This document shows, one piece after another, positions 27,298 through 36,542 of a stretch of DNA of 64,000 bases. The stretch spans positions 1 to 64,000 of the forward strand of contig JAMLHW010000010.1 in assembly GCA_023954475.1 (NCBI GenBank), given 5' to 3'. The translations under genes were made by a program, and so were the position numbers. Below the pieces are notes generated by a model. The model searched no databases and was not told the DNA's origin. It saw only the letters and a list, made by a program, of their open reading frames with translations. The stretch comes from Anaerolineae bacterium. Its GTDB lineage: Bacteria; Chloroflexota; Anaerolineae; Promineifilales; Promineifilaceae. How positions within the stretch are numbered: position 1 is the stretch's first letter; every line of letters starts with the position of its first letter.

Positions 27298-27519
27298 ACT
27301 GATTGGCTCGGGGGTAACACTTTTTATCAGCAGGAGAATATCAGTTGCTGCTGCGCAATGGCGAATACTGCTGCGAGAAGGGAAATTTCTGCGAATCAAG
27401 TGATGAGGGCCTGAAAGCGTGGATCATCGCGGATGAACGCGAAATCAGGATCGAGCGCCGCCCATGCCTTCTGCGTCGGATCGTCGTGCAGGGCCTGTGC
27501 CAACAACTCCAGGGCGCGC
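27298..27519 (-). repeat. Dispersed repeat, copy 2 (copy of TPR gene 3' end)
   Basis: This stretch matches 8359-8562, with about 20 extra bases near 27347-27366. Homology begins at a shared ACTGATTGG and stops abruptly at a GCGCGCGC tract near 27517. Confidence 0.85.
27396..27519 (-). pseudogene. Remnant of a TPR-protein gene (last ~40 codons only)
   Basis: On the minus strand this encodes RALELLAQALHDDPTQKAWA and DPDFAFIRDDPRFQALIT plus stop, nearly identical to the C-terminus of the TPR protein at 8439-10871. Nothing TPR-like precedes it; upstream is unrelated sequence. It is a truncated copy without a start. Confidence 0.8.
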
Positions 27520-27604
27520 GCGATTTGGAGCCGGCTTTTCCGGTTCTGGCATCTTTCCCTTCAATTTGTTGGGGCCGATCTCCCTCTAAACACGAGTGTA
27601 TTCT

Positions 27605-27640
27605 AAAAACCGGGTTCCTGACAGAAACCCGGCTTTTTTG
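27605..27640. terminator. Strong rho-independent terminator after the phosphofructokinase operon
   Basis: CCGGGTT and AACCCGG arms (27610-27616, 27626-27632) enclose a 9-base loop. On the minus strand a TTTTT run follows, ending the operon whose stop is at 27654; on the plus strand TTTTTT follows too, so it works in both directions. Confidence 0.85.
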
Positions 27641-27653
27641 GTAAAGCTTTCGA

Positions 27654-28820
27654 TCAATAGAGGAACATCGGCTTGCCGAGGACGTGGCGCACGCGTGGGC
27701 GATACTGTTTCACATCGTACAACTCATCGACATCGACGCGCTTGAGGCCGCTGGTGACATGGCTCATCGGAATATGCGTATACGTGCCGTCGCGCAGTGC
27801 CACCATGCGCCCGCTCACGCCCATCGACACCAATTCGACTGCCAACGACGCGTAGTTGAACGCCACCATCAAGTCAAGGGCGTCGGGTGCGCCGGAACGC
27901 ATCAAATAACCGAGGCGCTGGTTGATAATGCCCTGACCAGTGATCTTCTTCAGCGCTTCACCGGTGATTTCACCAATGCCGCCCAATTTCCGGTGGCCAT
28001 AGGCGTCAGCTTCGCCGTATTCGACAATTTTGCCGCCCTTCATGTGGGCGCCCTCACTAATCGTAACCAACACATAGTTGCTGGGATTGGTTTTCTTGTC
28101 GATCATGACCAGTTCTGCGAGCTTTTCGGGATCGAACGGCACTTCGGAGATCAGGGCGCGGTCGACGCCGGCGAGATAGGAGCTGATCAAGCTGGTTTCG
28201 CCGGAATTTCGGCCGAAAAGCTCAACGACGGCAATGCGTTCATGCGACCCCGTACTCGTCCGCAACTGGTGCAGAAACTGGACACTGCGCGTGACGGCGG
28301 TGCTGAAACCGATGCAGTAATCCGTGCCGTAAACGTCATTGTCCATCGTCTTTGGAATCGCCACCACCGGGAACCCTTCGCTGTGCAGCCGCTCGCCATA
28401 ACTCAATGTATCGTCACCACCGATGGGAATCAGCGTATCAATGCCGAGGTACTCCAGATTCTTGAGCACATGCGGCGTGAAGTCACGGATGCTTTTGTCC
28501 TTGGCCTCTGCTTCAGGATGTTCGGGATCGCGCAGGAAATCGGGTACAGCGGACGGTTTGACTTTGCTTGGATTGGTCCGGCTCGTGTGTAAAAATGTGC
28601 CACCGGTGCGATCCACTTTGCGCACGATCATTTTGTCCAACGGCAAAACATGCTGTAGCAGTGAATCGGGATCATCGCGGTTGAATTCCAGCAGCCCTCC
28701 CCAACCACGTTTGAACCCGACGACTTCGTGGCCGCGGTCGACAGCCTGATTGACAACCTGTTTGATGCACGGATTAAGTCCGGGAACGTCACCGCCGCCG
28801 GTAAGAATACCAATTTTCAT
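27654..28820 (-). CDS. PPi-type 6-phosphofructokinase
   Basis: The 388-residue protein starts [20 protein letters not shown]. Substrate motifs are [35 protein letters not shown] and [16 protein letters not shown]. In ATP-dependent enzymes the first two read GGDGS and GTIDND; the GGDDT plus PKTxDND pair seen here is the hallmark of pyrophosphate-dependent enzymes, which interconvert fructose-6-phosphate and fructose-1,6-bisphosphate reversibly. This assignment is from motif knowledge. The ATG at 28820 has GGAG 9 bp upstream. It follows the tandem phosphofructokinase gene by 14 bp and ends at a strong terminator, so the two enzymes share one operon. Confidence 0.9.
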   Translation of the reverse strand: MKIGILTGGGDVPGLNPCIKQVVNQAVDRGHEVVGFKRGWGGLLEFNRDDPDSLLQHVLPLDKMIVRKVDRTGGTFLHTSRTNPSKVKPSAVPDFLRDPEHPEAEAKDKSIRDFTPHVLKNLEYLGIDTLIPIGGDDTLSYGERLHSEGFPVVAIPKTMDNDVYGTDYCIGFSTAVTRSVQFLHQLRTSTGSHERIAVVELFGRNSGETSLISSYLAGVDRALISEVPFDPEKLAELVMIDKKTNPSNYVLVTISEGAHMKGGKIVEYGEADAYGHRKLGGIGEITGEALKKITGQGIINQRLGYLMRSGAPDALDLMVAFNYASLAVELVSMGVSGRMVALRDGTYTHIPMSHVTSGLKRVDVDELYDVKQYRPRVRHVLGKPMFLY

Positions 28821-28834
28821 CTGGTTTATCTCCT

Positions 28835-31072
28835 TCACTCACTGTTATTAGTTGATTGTGTTTGTGGGGCCGGTTTGGCCAGCACGCGAGCTATCGGCCG
28901 AATATCCAGCCACCACTGACGTTTCGGCCGATGTACGTCCATATCCATCAGACGCGCAATATCCTCCATTTCAGTAAAAAGAAGCTCGCCCTGAACCTGA
29001 CCGACACATGCGCTGCGCGGCTCCGGCTGCCCGATCTGTTTTTCCAGATAGTCAACACACTGCGACGCCAGGCGCGTCGCCAAAATACGATCAAATGGGC
29101 TGGGATCGCCACCTTGCTGCAAATGGCCCAAAATCGATTCGCGGACATCAAATAAATCGCCGCCCTCTTCTTCAAACAGGGCACGCATGAAACCTGTCGT
29201 ATAGACGGGATTGGCATACTCGTTGCGGATCATCAAACCCAACCGCTTGCCTTTGCTAAAGCCATCGACCAATTGGCGCACATCCGCTTCCAAATCGGCC
29301 AGCGTCACGCCTTCTTCATGCAAATACACGCGTTCCGCGCCCGTCGCCAGGGCGCTCATCAACGCCAGATAGCCGCAATAATTGCCCATCACTTCGACGA
29401 CAAACGCCCGGCGCGAGGCCACAGCCGACCGCTTGATCTTGTCCACGGCGCTGACAATGCTGTTGAGCGCCGTATCCGCACCCACACTGAGTTCAGCGCC
29501 GGGCAAATTGTTGTTGATACTGACCGGCAAGCAGACGATGGGGATGTCAAACGCCGGAAAAGTGTGTCGCTGGCGGTGTAACTCTAATCCGCCCCGATAC
29601 CCTGTCCAGCCACCGATCATCAGGATACCGTCGATGGCGTATTTTTCCAGATTGCGGGCCATGGCATAATAATCAGAGCCGTGAGGCAAATAGCGATTTG
29701 TCCCCAACTCAGAACCGCCACGCGTTGCCCAGCCGCTGACGCTCATCCAATCCATTTCGCTGATGTCATCCTCGATTAAGCCGTGGAAGCCGTTGCGGAT
29801 ACCCAGCACGATGTGACCTTTGTCAACGGCAAGCCGCACGGCTGCACGCACAGCCGTATTCATGCCGGGAGCGGGGCCACCGGCATTGAGAACAGCAATG
29901 CGCATGCGCCGTTGTCCCGGTGTCGGTGGGTGGGGCAGGGCGCGCACCAATGTGCGCACGGTGCGGAATGATTCCTGAAAACTCTTGCCGCGCAGGCGGA
30001 GCGCTTCGTCGTAGTTCTGGGCGACGATGGCAGTGGTGACGGCATTTGTGACACGCAACGCTTCGGCGAGTGGCGTGCGGGTCAATTTGTTGCCGCGCAT
30101 GCCCATGACAAAAGGTGGGGTTCCCGTTTCGGCCGAAATCAACTCCACCACAGCCGCTGAACCGAGCAGCGTGCTCAAATTGCGGTCAAATGCACTTGGC
30201 GCACCGCCGCGCTGCACGTGCCCCAACACGGTGATGCGCGTATCTTCACCCAACCGCTCTTCCAGGATGCGTTTGATCTGTTCACTGGTAATTGGGTTGC
30301 CGTGGCGATCTTGTGCCCCCTCCGCAATGACAACCAGCGTATCGCGCCGCCCGGTTTCGCGTCCCTTGCGCAACAAGCGGCACATGGTCTCTGCCCAATC
30401 GTCCACATCGGGTGGGCTTTCAGGAATCAACACCCAATCAGCGCCGGCGGCCAGAGCGCCCATCAAAGCCAGATAACCGCAATGGCGGCCCATTACTTCA
30501 ACGACAAAACTGCGCTGGTGACTGGCTGCCGTGCTGGTAATGGCGTCAGTTGCCTCGACAATGCGGTGCAGTGCCGTGTCAGCGCCAGTTGTGACGTCTG
30601 AGCCAAACATATCGTTGTCGATAGAACCGATAATGCCGGCAACAGCCAATGACGGGAACTGTGCGGCGGTCGTTGCGCCAATGCGCCCGTCGGCGACGAG
30701 TTCGGCGACCAGTTCGGGCCACTCTTCGTACAGAATGTTGGCACCGGTCAAACTGCCGTCGCCGCCGATGACGACGATCCCTTCAATTTTGTGCAGGAGT
30801 AAATTGCGCACAGCTTTGAGGCGACCACTGCGTTCGCGAAATTCGGCCGAACGGGCTGAACCGATGATCGTACCGCCTTTGTGCAAAATGCCGCCGACAT
30901 CATTCCAGCGAATCGGCCGAATGGCATCGCCGCCATCCACCATTCCCTGATACCCTTCGTAAATCGCAAATACATCCAGGCCATGATCGAGCGCCGTGCG
31001 CACGACGGCACGTACAGCCGCATTCATGCCTTGTGCATCACCGCCACTGGTTAAAACCGCAATTCGCTTCAT
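28835..31072 (-). CDS. Tandem (eukaryote-type) 6-phosphofructokinase with degenerate C-terminal half
   Basis: The 745-residue protein is two fused PFK domains. The N-half (1-~380) has intact ATP-PFK motifs: [19 protein letters not shown] at 103-107, GSIDND at 149-154 with the catalytic Asp at 152, MGRHCGY and [15 protein letters not shown]. The C-half (from ~389, [19 protein letters not shown]) keeps the fold and effector-type residues ([15 protein letters not shown]), but GGDGS is GGWTG (487-491) and IDND is INNN, so it should be catalytically dead. This matches the layout of animal and fungal PFK-1, whose C-half is regulatory. The tail [18 protein letters not shown] also resembles those enzymes. 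Start at 31072 follows GGAAACAGAG. Confidence 0.9.
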   Translation of the reverse strand: MKRIAVLTSGGDAQGMNAAVRAVVRTALDHGLDVFAIYEGYQGMVDGGDAIRPIRWNDVGGILHKGGTIIGSARSAEFRERSGRLKAVRNLLLHKIEGIVVIGGDGSLTGANILYEEWPELVAELVADGRIGATTAAQFPSLAVAGIIGSIDNDMFGSDVTTGADTALHRIVEATDAITSTAASHQRSFVVEVMGRHCGYLALMGALAAGADWVLIPESPPDVDDWAETMCRLLRKGRETGRRDTLVVIAEGAQDRHGNPITSEQIKRILEERLGEDTRITVLGHVQRGGAPSAFDRNLSTLLGSAAVVELISAETGTPPFVMGMRGNKLTRTPLAEALRVTNAVTTAIVAQNYDEALRLRGKSFQESFRTVRTLVRALPHPPTPGQRRMRIAVLNAGGPAPGMNTAVRAAVRLAVDKGHIVLGIRNGFHGLIEDDISEMDWMSVSGWATRGGSELGTNRYLPHGSDYYAMARNLEKYAIDGILMIGGWTGYRGGLELHRQRHTFPAFDIPIVCLPVSINNNLPGAELSVGADTALNSIVSAVDKIKRSAVASRRAFVVEVMGNYCGYLALMSALATGAERVYLHEEGVTLADLEADVRQLVDGFSKGKRLGLMIRNEYANPVYTTGFMRALFEEEGGDLFDVRESILGHLQQGGDPSPFDRILATRLASQCVDYLEKQIGQPEPRSACVGQVQGELLFTEMEDIARLMDMDVHRPKRQWWLDIRPIARVLAKPAPQTQSTNNSE

Positions 31073-31164
31073 CTCTGTTTCCCAAAAAACGTGTGTCTGG
31101 TCGTGTAGCTTATTCGACGCCAAACAGTCATAATATTACCGCGTCCTGCGAGCAACGTCTACTG

Positions 31165-31176
31165 CTGACATGTCAG
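31165..31176. promoter_or_regulatory. 12-bp palindrome CTGACATGTCAG between divergent PFK and VOC genes
   Basis: A perfect palindrome lies between the phosphofructokinase operon and the VOC gene. TACAAT at about 31194 on the plus strand, 17 bp beyond TGTCAG, could be the -10 box of the VOC gene, so the palindrome would cover its -35. Confidence 0.4.
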
Positions 31177-31230
31177 TGGGAGCGTCTAACCGATACAATC
31201 GGGAAATCAAGATCGTAAAGGAGAGTATCG

Positions 31231-31698
31231 ATGGGACAAAAATTACGCCAGGGCGATCCATGGATGCCCGGTTTCCGCTACGGAGCGTTACTGCCGCCAT
31301 TATCACTAAACCTGATGGTTACGGATGTAGCGCGTTCCGTTGCCTTTTATCAGGCCGTCTTTGCTGCTGAAGTGCATTACTACGATATCGACTTCGGCGC
31401 GGCGCGAGTCGGTTCGGCCGAAGTGATGCTGCATGCCGACCACACCCACGACGAACATCCCTGGCACGCCGATCTGGTGGCCGGCCAACAACGCGGCCTG
31501 GGCTTGCAACTGCGCCTGTTGGGCATCGACCCGGACGAAACAGAGCGACGCGCACGTGCATATGGCGCAACCGTTGTTTCCGGCACCAAAGACAAAGGGC
31601 ACGGCTGGCGTGAAACGCTGGTGCGCGATCCGGATGGGTACGAATGGGCAGTCGGCGTACTGATTCCGCCGGCGAAAGGGCCGCTGCGACCTACGTAA
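31231..31698 (+). CDS. VOC-superfamily (glyoxalase/bleomycin-resistance-like) protein
   Basis: The 155-residue protein has the paired beta-alpha-beta modules of the VOC fold: LSLNLMVTDVARSVAFYQAVF, then VGSAEVMLHADHTH, LGLQLRLLGIDPDETERRARAYGATV and RETLVRDPDGYEWAVGVL. The closing RDPDGYEWAV is the diagnostic end of this family, which includes glyoxalases, dioxygenases and antibiotic-binding proteins. Which metal or substrate it binds is not visible. A GGAG ribosome site precedes the ATG. It is followed after 73 bp by a dienelactone-hydrolase-like gene on the same strand. Confidence 0.87.
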   Translation: MGQKLRQGDPWMPGFRYGALLPPLSLNLMVTDVARSVAFYQAVFAAEVHYYDIDFGAARVGSAEVMLHADHTHDEHPWHADLVAGQQRGLGLQLRLLGIDPDETERRARAYGATVVSGTKDKGHGWRETLVRDPDGYEWAVGVLIPPAKGPLRPT

Positions 31699-31771
31699 TG
31701 CGTGCATTGCGGCATTATCAAACGGCACACGTTGTAAACAGTAAACAAAGAAAGGATAAGAAAAGGTAAAC

Positions 31772-32347
31772 ATGGCAGAAGTCGTATTATTCCACCACGC
31801 ATTGGGACTGACTCCGGGCGTCACTGCGTTTGCTGACACGCTGCGTCAGGCCGGACACACTGTCCACACGCCCGATCTTTTTGATGGGCATACATTCGAT
31901 GATCTGGAGCAAGGGATGGCATTCGTCGAGGAGATGGGATTTGAGGAAGTGATTGTGCGCGGAGAGCGTGCAGTGCGTGGACTGCCTGCCGATCTGATCT
32001 ATGCCGGATTTTCTCTCGGCGTACTTCCGGCGCAGAAGTTGGCCCAAACCCGGGCCGGCGCACGCGGGGCGCTGCTTTTTTACTCCTGCGTGCCGGTTTC
32101 AGCATTTGCTGCAGCCTGGCCCGAGAGGGTGCCGGTGCAGGTGCATGGCATGGACGCCGATCCGATCTTTGTCGGTGACGGCGATATAGACGCTGCGCGG
32201 GAACTCGTCGCAGAAACTGAGGAAGCAGAACTGTTCCTCTATCCGGGCGACCAGCACTACTTTGCCGACAGTTCGCTGCCTTCATATGACGCCAGCGCCA
32301 CCGCTCTCCTGACACAGCGGGTGCTGAGTTTCCTCGCTGCCGTGTAA
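31772..32347 (+). CDS. Dienelactone-hydrolase-family protein
   Basis: The 191-residue alpha/beta-hydrolase begins VVLFHHALGLTPGVTAFADTL. The nucleophile elbow reads YAGFSLGVLPAQ, with serine instead of the cysteine of classical dienelactone hydrolase; the acid may be in MDADPIFVGDGD and the histidine in PGDQHYFADSS. Length is at the lower end for the family. It probably hydrolyses an ester or lactone in the cytosol; no pathway partner is obvious. An AAAGG ribosome site precedes it. The 3' end faces the convergent DUF4432 gene 23 bp away. Confidence 0.82.
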   Translation: MAEVVLFHHALGLTPGVTAFADTLRQAGHTVHTPDLFDGHTFDDLEQGMAFVEEMGFEEVIVRGERAVRGLPADLIYAGFSLGVLPAQKLAQTRAGARGALLFYSCVPVSAFAAAWPERVPVQVHGMDADPIFVGDGDIDAARELVAETEEAELFLYPGDQHYFADSSLPSYDASATALLTQRVLSFLAAV

Positions 32348-32370
32348 CAGGACAAACTGGTCGGCGTCTG

Positions 32371-33459
32371 CTATGCACGTGCGCAACAGCGCTGCACATG
32401 GGCGATCAACGCCGGCGTGTGGGCGGCAGCGACCTTTCCCACATCGAAACTCGCCGCAAATTGTGCACCGGGAGCCAGCGTGCGGATGTTGCCTTTGGCT
32501 TTTTCGGCCGAAAATCCCTCTGGCTCGCACGTGCCAACCTCAGCCAACGCAATGGCATCTTGATCCGGCGTGCGGCTGATCCAGCGCGTGGCACAGGGCA
32601 ACTGTGCAGGTCGGTGGCGAATGTAATCGGCCGAACCGTCGGGATGCACCTGAAGCGTGTGCGCCCAGCCCGTATCATCGGCAACGTAATCGAGGAAAAG
32701 CACCAATTCCGGATCGGCTGCCAGATCAGGCGTGATGTGCTCATGTAAAAACGGATCGGCTGCCAGTTGGCCAAGAAAGGCGCTGTATGCCGGTGATGGC
32801 GTGATATGCGCCGGAATCGTCGTGCGCACGCGCACATGCATCGGGTCGCGTGGGACTGAATAGACGAGGCGAGCATGGTTTTTCGGCCGAAAATTGACAT
32901 GCGCCAAATAACCATAGTCTAAAGGCGCTCTACTCAGATTAGTGATCGTCAGCGACACATTGATCATCGTTTCTGCAGCGTACAATTTTACCAACGGCTC
33001 CACTGTGTAATGAGCGCCAAACGCGATGATATGTTCATAGCGCCCACCAATGCCCAGATAATCGCCGCGTTGATCGCTGCCGACGACGAGGTAAGCCGCT
33101 TGATAAGGAGCGTTGTGCAATTCGCCGTGAATTGGATGCACATCGCCCAGCCCCGGGCCACCGACACCGCTCAAGCCACAATGCTGCAGAAAACCGCCGA
33201 AGTTGGCGAGAAAATCGCGCGTCGGCTGTGGTTCGCTGAATTGCGAACGCATCGTCAGTTCGCGCCCAAATTCGGCCGACCAGATTTGTTGTCCCTGGAA
33301 CGGCAAAACGACAATAGATCCGTGTGCATTGCGCAGTTGCAGCAGGCAAACCCCCGTATCAGTGCGCGAAGTGGTCGCAGTCAAAGATTCGGCCGAAACG
33401 AGCGTGTCGGCGCGTTCTCCAAACTGGGTCGGCTTCAAATAAATAGTGGCTGCTGACAT
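32371..33459 (-). CDS. DUF4432-family aldose-1-epimerase-like protein
   Basis: The 362-residue protein has the galactose-mutarotase beta-sandwich pattern of DUF4432: VVLPFQGQQIWSAEF, LSGVGGPGLGDVHPIHGELHNAPYQ, GRYEHIIAFGAHYTVEPLVKL and NVSLTITNLSRAPLDYGYLAHVNF. The HGELHNAPYQ and YLAHVNF histidines are candidate sugar-binding residues. The family probably acts on sugars, but no substrate is established. An AGGAG site 7 bp before the ATG at 33459 decides the start over upstream in-frame codons. It diverges from the MerR gene over a 157-bp gap. Confidence 0.83.
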   Translation of the reverse strand: MSAATIYLKPTQFGERADTLVSAESLTATTSRTDTGVCLLQLRNAHGSIVVLPFQGQQIWSAEFGRELTMRSQFSEPQPTRDFLANFGGFLQHCGLSGVGGPGLGDVHPIHGELHNAPYQAAYLVVGSDQRGDYLGIGGRYEHIIAFGAHYTVEPLVKLYAAETMINVSLTITNLSRAPLDYGYLAHVNFRPKNHARLVYSVPRDPMHVRVRTTIPAHITPSPAYSAFLGQLAADPFLHEHITPDLAADPELVLFLDYVADDTGWAHTLQVHPDGSADYIRHRPAQLPCATRWISRTPDQDAIALAEVGTCEPEGFSAEKAKGNIRTLAPGAQFAASFDVGKVAAAHTPALIAHVQRCCARA

Positions 33460-33546
33460 AGGTGTACTCCTGTCGCTCATCTCTTGGCAGCAGCGAGTAT
33501 ACTTGAGAATGATGGAGAGCGCGTGCCTCGCTGCAAAAACTGCCTC

Positions 33547-33577
33547 TTGACTCTCCAGTCGCTGGAGGGTGTATCCT
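33547..33577 (+). promoter_or_regulatory. MerR-type promoter: TTGACT-N19-TATCCT with CTCCAG-TCG-CTGGAG dyad
   Basis: A -35 TTGACT (33547-33552) and a -10 TATCCT (33572-33577) are 19 bp apart, the overlong spacer that MerR regulators correct by twisting DNA. The spacer contains a perfect 6-3-6 inverted repeat (33553-33567). It lies 39 bp before the merR-like gene, so this should be its autoregulatory promoter. Confidence 0.85.
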
Positions 33578-33616
33578 ATTGACAGGTAACCACACCAAAC
33601 GTTTGGAACCGGAACC

Positions 33617-34429
33617 ATGTTCAAGATCGGAGAATTTTCAAAACTCAGTCAGATTCCTGTCAAGACCTTGCGCTATTACCATGAAATCGGTCTGCTCACG
33701 CCCGCACACATCGATACATTCACGGGTTATCGCTACTATTCGGCTGCCCAACTGCCCCGTCTCAATCGCATTCTTGCATTGAAGGAATTGGGATTCACGC
33801 TGGATCAAATTCGGCCGATAGTCGATGAAACCGTGTCATCTGAACAGATACGCGGCATGTTGATGCTGCAACAAGCGGAAGTGGAACAGTCAATTTCGGC
33901 CGAAAACGCCCGGCTGCGACGCATCGAATCCCGGCTGAAACAAATAGAACTGGAGGACAAAATGCCAGAATATGAAGTCGTAATCAAACAAGTTGAACCG
34001 CTGACTGTCGCCACAATGCGCGACATCATGCCCAGCTACAAGGAAGTAGGCCCACTGTACCAGGAATTGTTCGAGACAATCGGCCGAAACGGTATCGCGC
34101 CCACCGGCCCCTCAATGGGCATCTACTACGACGACGATTACAAGGAAAGCGATGTCGATGTCGCGGCGGCTGTGCCGGTTGCCGGCGGTTCGCTAGACAG
34201 TGAGCGCGTTGTGATCGAGGAACTGCCCGCCATCACAGCCGCCTCAGTCGTGCGGCGTGGTCCGTGGGACGATTTTTCGCCGGCGTATCAGGCACTGATG
34301 CAATGGATACAGGCCAACGACTACCGCGTGGTCGGCTACAACCGCGAAATCTACCTGCAAGGCCCCGAGTCTGGTGTTTCACCAGAAGAATACATCGTCG
34401 AAATCCAGTTCCCCATCGCCCACAATTAG
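33617..34429 (+). CDS. MerR-family regulator with GyrI-like effector domain
   Basis: The 270-residue protein has an N-terminal MerR winged helix (FKIGEFSKLSQIPVKTLRYYHEIGLL, TGYRYYSAAQLPRLNRI), a long coiled-coil helix (~75-125) and a GyrI-like C-terminal pocket (~125-270; EYEVVIKQVEPLTVATMRDI, GPSMGIYYDDDYKESDVDVAAAVP). This is the BmrR/TipAL-type plan: the pocket binds a lipophilic or cationic compound and the dimer untwists a 19-bp promoter. Such a promoter stands just upstream. The only divergent neighbour is the DUF4432 gene. Confidence 0.9.
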   Translation: MFKIGEFSKLSQIPVKTLRYYHEIGLLTPAHIDTFTGYRYYSAAQLPRLNRILALKELGFTLDQIRPIVDETVSSEQIRGMLMLQQAEVEQSISAENARLRRIESRLKQIELEDKMPEYEVVIKQVEPLTVATMRDIMPSYKEVGPLYQELFETIGRNGIAPTGPSMGIYYDDDYKESDVDVAAAVPVAGGSLDSERVVIEELPAITAASVVRRGPWDDFSPAYQALMQWIQANDYRVVGYNREIYLQGPESGVSPEEYIVEIQFPIAHN

Positions 34430-34545
34430 TCCATTGCGAAGGATGGAAGGCTGAAGGATGAATCTTTCCGCCTTCCGCCTTCCGCCTCTCGCCTTTCGCC
34501 TTTCGGGCAAAAACCTCCTCTCATGCTACAATCGCATTCACCTAA
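34430..34545. repeat. Short pyrimidine repeat (CCGCCTT-like) between genes
   Basis: At 34468-34506 the plus strand carries about five imperfect 7-bp units of the type CCGCCTT/TCGCCTT, preceded by purine-rich GAAGGAT units at 34436-34460 that can pair with them. TACAAT at 34526 may be the -10 box of the following gene. Confidence 0.5.
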
Positions 34546-34911
34546 ATGAATGCGCTGCTCAATTTGCACTACTGGCTTTTCATTGTTGCCGTCAGTCTAT
34601 TGGGAACATTGCCTAATCTCGTCGCCTATTATCTCGGCCGAGAAGGCTCAGCTGCCGTCTTCAAACGGTATCCACATCTGCAAACATCCCCCCTATGGGA
34701 TCGCGTCAACAGATGGTTTCAGCGCTGGGGATCGCGCACTTTGTTACTGGCCTTCATTCCCGCACTAGCGACGGCTCTGTCAGCTACCGCAGGCATCTTT
34801 GGCATCAACAGAAGCATCTTTCTGACCTATGTCATTACAGCCAAGGTGATGCGCAATTGGGTGCTGTTATTACTGATTCTCAATATTGCGCGCTCTTTTG
34901 AAGTTCTTTAA
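34546..34911 (+). CDS. Small VTT/DedA-like (SNARE-associated) membrane protein
   Basis: The 121-residue protein has three hydrophobic segments (~8-30, ~64-84 and ~95-115). LLGTLPNLVAYYLGREGSAAVFKRYP resembles the G-x-x-x-G-x-x-x-G-Y-x-x-G-R stretch of DedA/YqaA proteins, and the arginine pair after WFQRWGSRTLLLAFIPALATAL fits the family's second conserved region. DedA relatives move phospholipids or influence membrane potential. It is shorter than typical members (~180-220). There is no ribosome site; a TACAAT box ends 14 bp upstream, so the leader is very short. The UGP gene follows 36 bp downstream. Confidence 0.68.
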   Translation: MNALLNLHYWLFIVAVSLLGTLPNLVAYYLGREGSAAVFKRYPHLQTSPLWDRVNRWFQRWGSRTLLLAFIPALATALSATAGIFGINRSIFLTYVITAKVMRNWVLLLLILNIARSFEVL

Positions 34912-34947
34912 CCGACGACAATCAATCGCAACAAACACAAGCTTTTT

Positions 34948-36321
34948 ATGCCCACTCCAAAAAACCCCTTTACGCTGTTTGCAATCCGCATGCAAGCCGC
35001 AGGCCTACCCGCTATCGTCATAGATAATTTTCGTCATTATTATGAACAACTCGCTTCCGGTGAGACCGGTCTGATTCCTGAAAGCACTATCGTACCGGTC
35101 AGTGCATTACCTGACGCCGAACTATTCGCTGACGATGCGGATTTGATCGCAGCCGGCGAAGCTGCGCTCCCTCACACCGTCATTTTCAAGCTCAATGGCG
35201 GTCTCGGCACAAGCATGGGCCTGACCAAAGCAAAATCGCTGCTCACCGTACGCAACGAATTGACCTTTCTCGACATCATCGCGCGGCAAGCAATTCGCAG
35301 TGGCAATCCACTGGTGTTGATGAACAGTTTCAATACACGCGACGACTCATTGGCGGCACTGATGCGTTACGATGCGCTACAGAGCACAATACCGCTCGAT
35401 TTCTTGCAGCATAAGGTACCCAAAATTGTCCGTTCCGATCTGTCGCCTGCCAGCTATCCCGATGACGATGAATTGGCATGGAATCCGCCGGGTCACGGTG
35501 ACATCTACATCGCACTCGTTACGAGCGGGATGCTCGATACGCTGCTCGCTGCCGACTATCGCTATGCGTTTGTATCCAACTCGGACAATCTTGGTGCGGT
35601 GATGGAAACGGCGATTTTGGGGTATTTTGTAGCCAATCAACTGCCCTTCATGATGGAAGCCGCTGACCGGACGGAATCGGACAAGAAAGGCGGTCATCTG
35701 GCTCAACGCGCTGACGGCCGCTTGATATTGCGCGAGTCGGCACAATGTCCCGATGAAGATGGGGCGGCCTTTCAGAATGTGACGCGTCACAGATATTTCA
35801 ACACCAATAATCTGTGGATCAGGCTGCCGGCTTTGAAAGCGCTGCTCGATGAGAAGAACAACGTCCTCGGCTTGCCGATGATCCGCAACGCCAAGACGAT
35901 CGATCCGCGTGATCCGGGGTCGACTCCAGTTTATCAAATTGAAACGGCAATGGGATCGGCCATCGGCGTGTTTGCCGGTGCCGGAGCGGTCCGTGTGCCG
36001 CGCAGCCGTTTTGCGCCGGTGAAGACAACCGATGATTTATTGGCGGTGCGTTCTGATGCGTACGTGTTGACGGCGGACGATCGCATTGCGCTCAATCCGC
36101 AGCGGACAGCGCCACCGATGATCGAACTGGACAGTGACTATTACAGATTGATCGATGCGCTGGAAGCGCGGTTTCCGTTCGGTCCGCCGTCGCTAGTACA
36201 CTGTGACAGTTTGCGTGTGGATGGGGATGTGCGTTTCGGCCGAAATGTCACGCTCACCGGCTCTGTCCACCTCAAAGCAGAAGATGAACCACTTTACATT
36301 GCAGACAACACGACAATTTAG
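34948..36321 (+). CDS. UTP-glucose-1-phosphate uridylyltransferase (eukaryote-type UDPGP family)
   Basis: The 457-residue protein is of the UGP2/UDPGP family, not the short bacterial GalU type. It has the nucleotide-binding loop FKLNGGLGTSMGLTKAKSLL near residue 75, VLMNSFNTRDDSL, FLQHKVPKI, and a middle domain with FVSNSDNLGAVME and RYFNTNNLWIRLPAL. It makes UDP-glucose from UTP and glucose-1-phosphate in the cytosol. The C-terminal left-handed helix is short, ending soon after GRNVTLTGSVHLKAEDEPLY. No ribosome site is seen. Its 3' side is followed by a hairpin element that could terminate transcription. Confidence 0.9.
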   Translation: MPTPKNPFTLFAIRMQAAGLPAIVIDNFRHYYEQLASGETGLIPESTIVPVSALPDAELFADDADLIAAGEAALPHTVIFKLNGGLGTSMGLTKAKSLLTVRNELTFLDIIARQAIRSGNPLVLMNSFNTRDDSLAALMRYDALQSTIPLDFLQHKVPKIVRSDLSPASYPDDDELAWNPPGHGDIYIALVTSGMLDTLLAADYRYAFVSNSDNLGAVMETAILGYFVANQLPFMMEAADRTESDKKGGHLAQRADGRLILRESAQCPDEDGAAFQNVTRHRYFNTNNLWIRLPALKALLDEKNNVLGLPMIRNAKTIDPRDPGSTPVYQIETAMGSAIGVFAGAGAVRVPRSRFAPVKTTDDLLAVRSDAYVLTADDRIALNPQRTAPPMIELDSDYYRLIDALEARFPFGPPSLVHCDSLRVDGDVRFGRNVTLTGSVHLKAEDEPLYIADNTTI

Positions 36322-36542
36322 CGAGTATACTATGCCCTTTCCTCCCAGTTGCGACCGGAATGGGGAAAACGACAGATGCACAACTGGGCGGCCCTGGCGG
36401 TCATGTCACTGGATGCCGTGCCTGGATTCAGCAGCGCAAACAGGAAGAGGGCGTGATCTGATAATGTGCGGCGCAAACTGATACAAAACGACTCTAGCGA
36501 TGTTCTTACACCTAATACAAACTTAGCAGATCGATAGTTGAG

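Noticed and set aside
27684-28592. Plus-strand frame of 302 codons
   Set aside because: It is antisense to the PPi-type phosphofructokinase, which has full motifs and a ribosome site.
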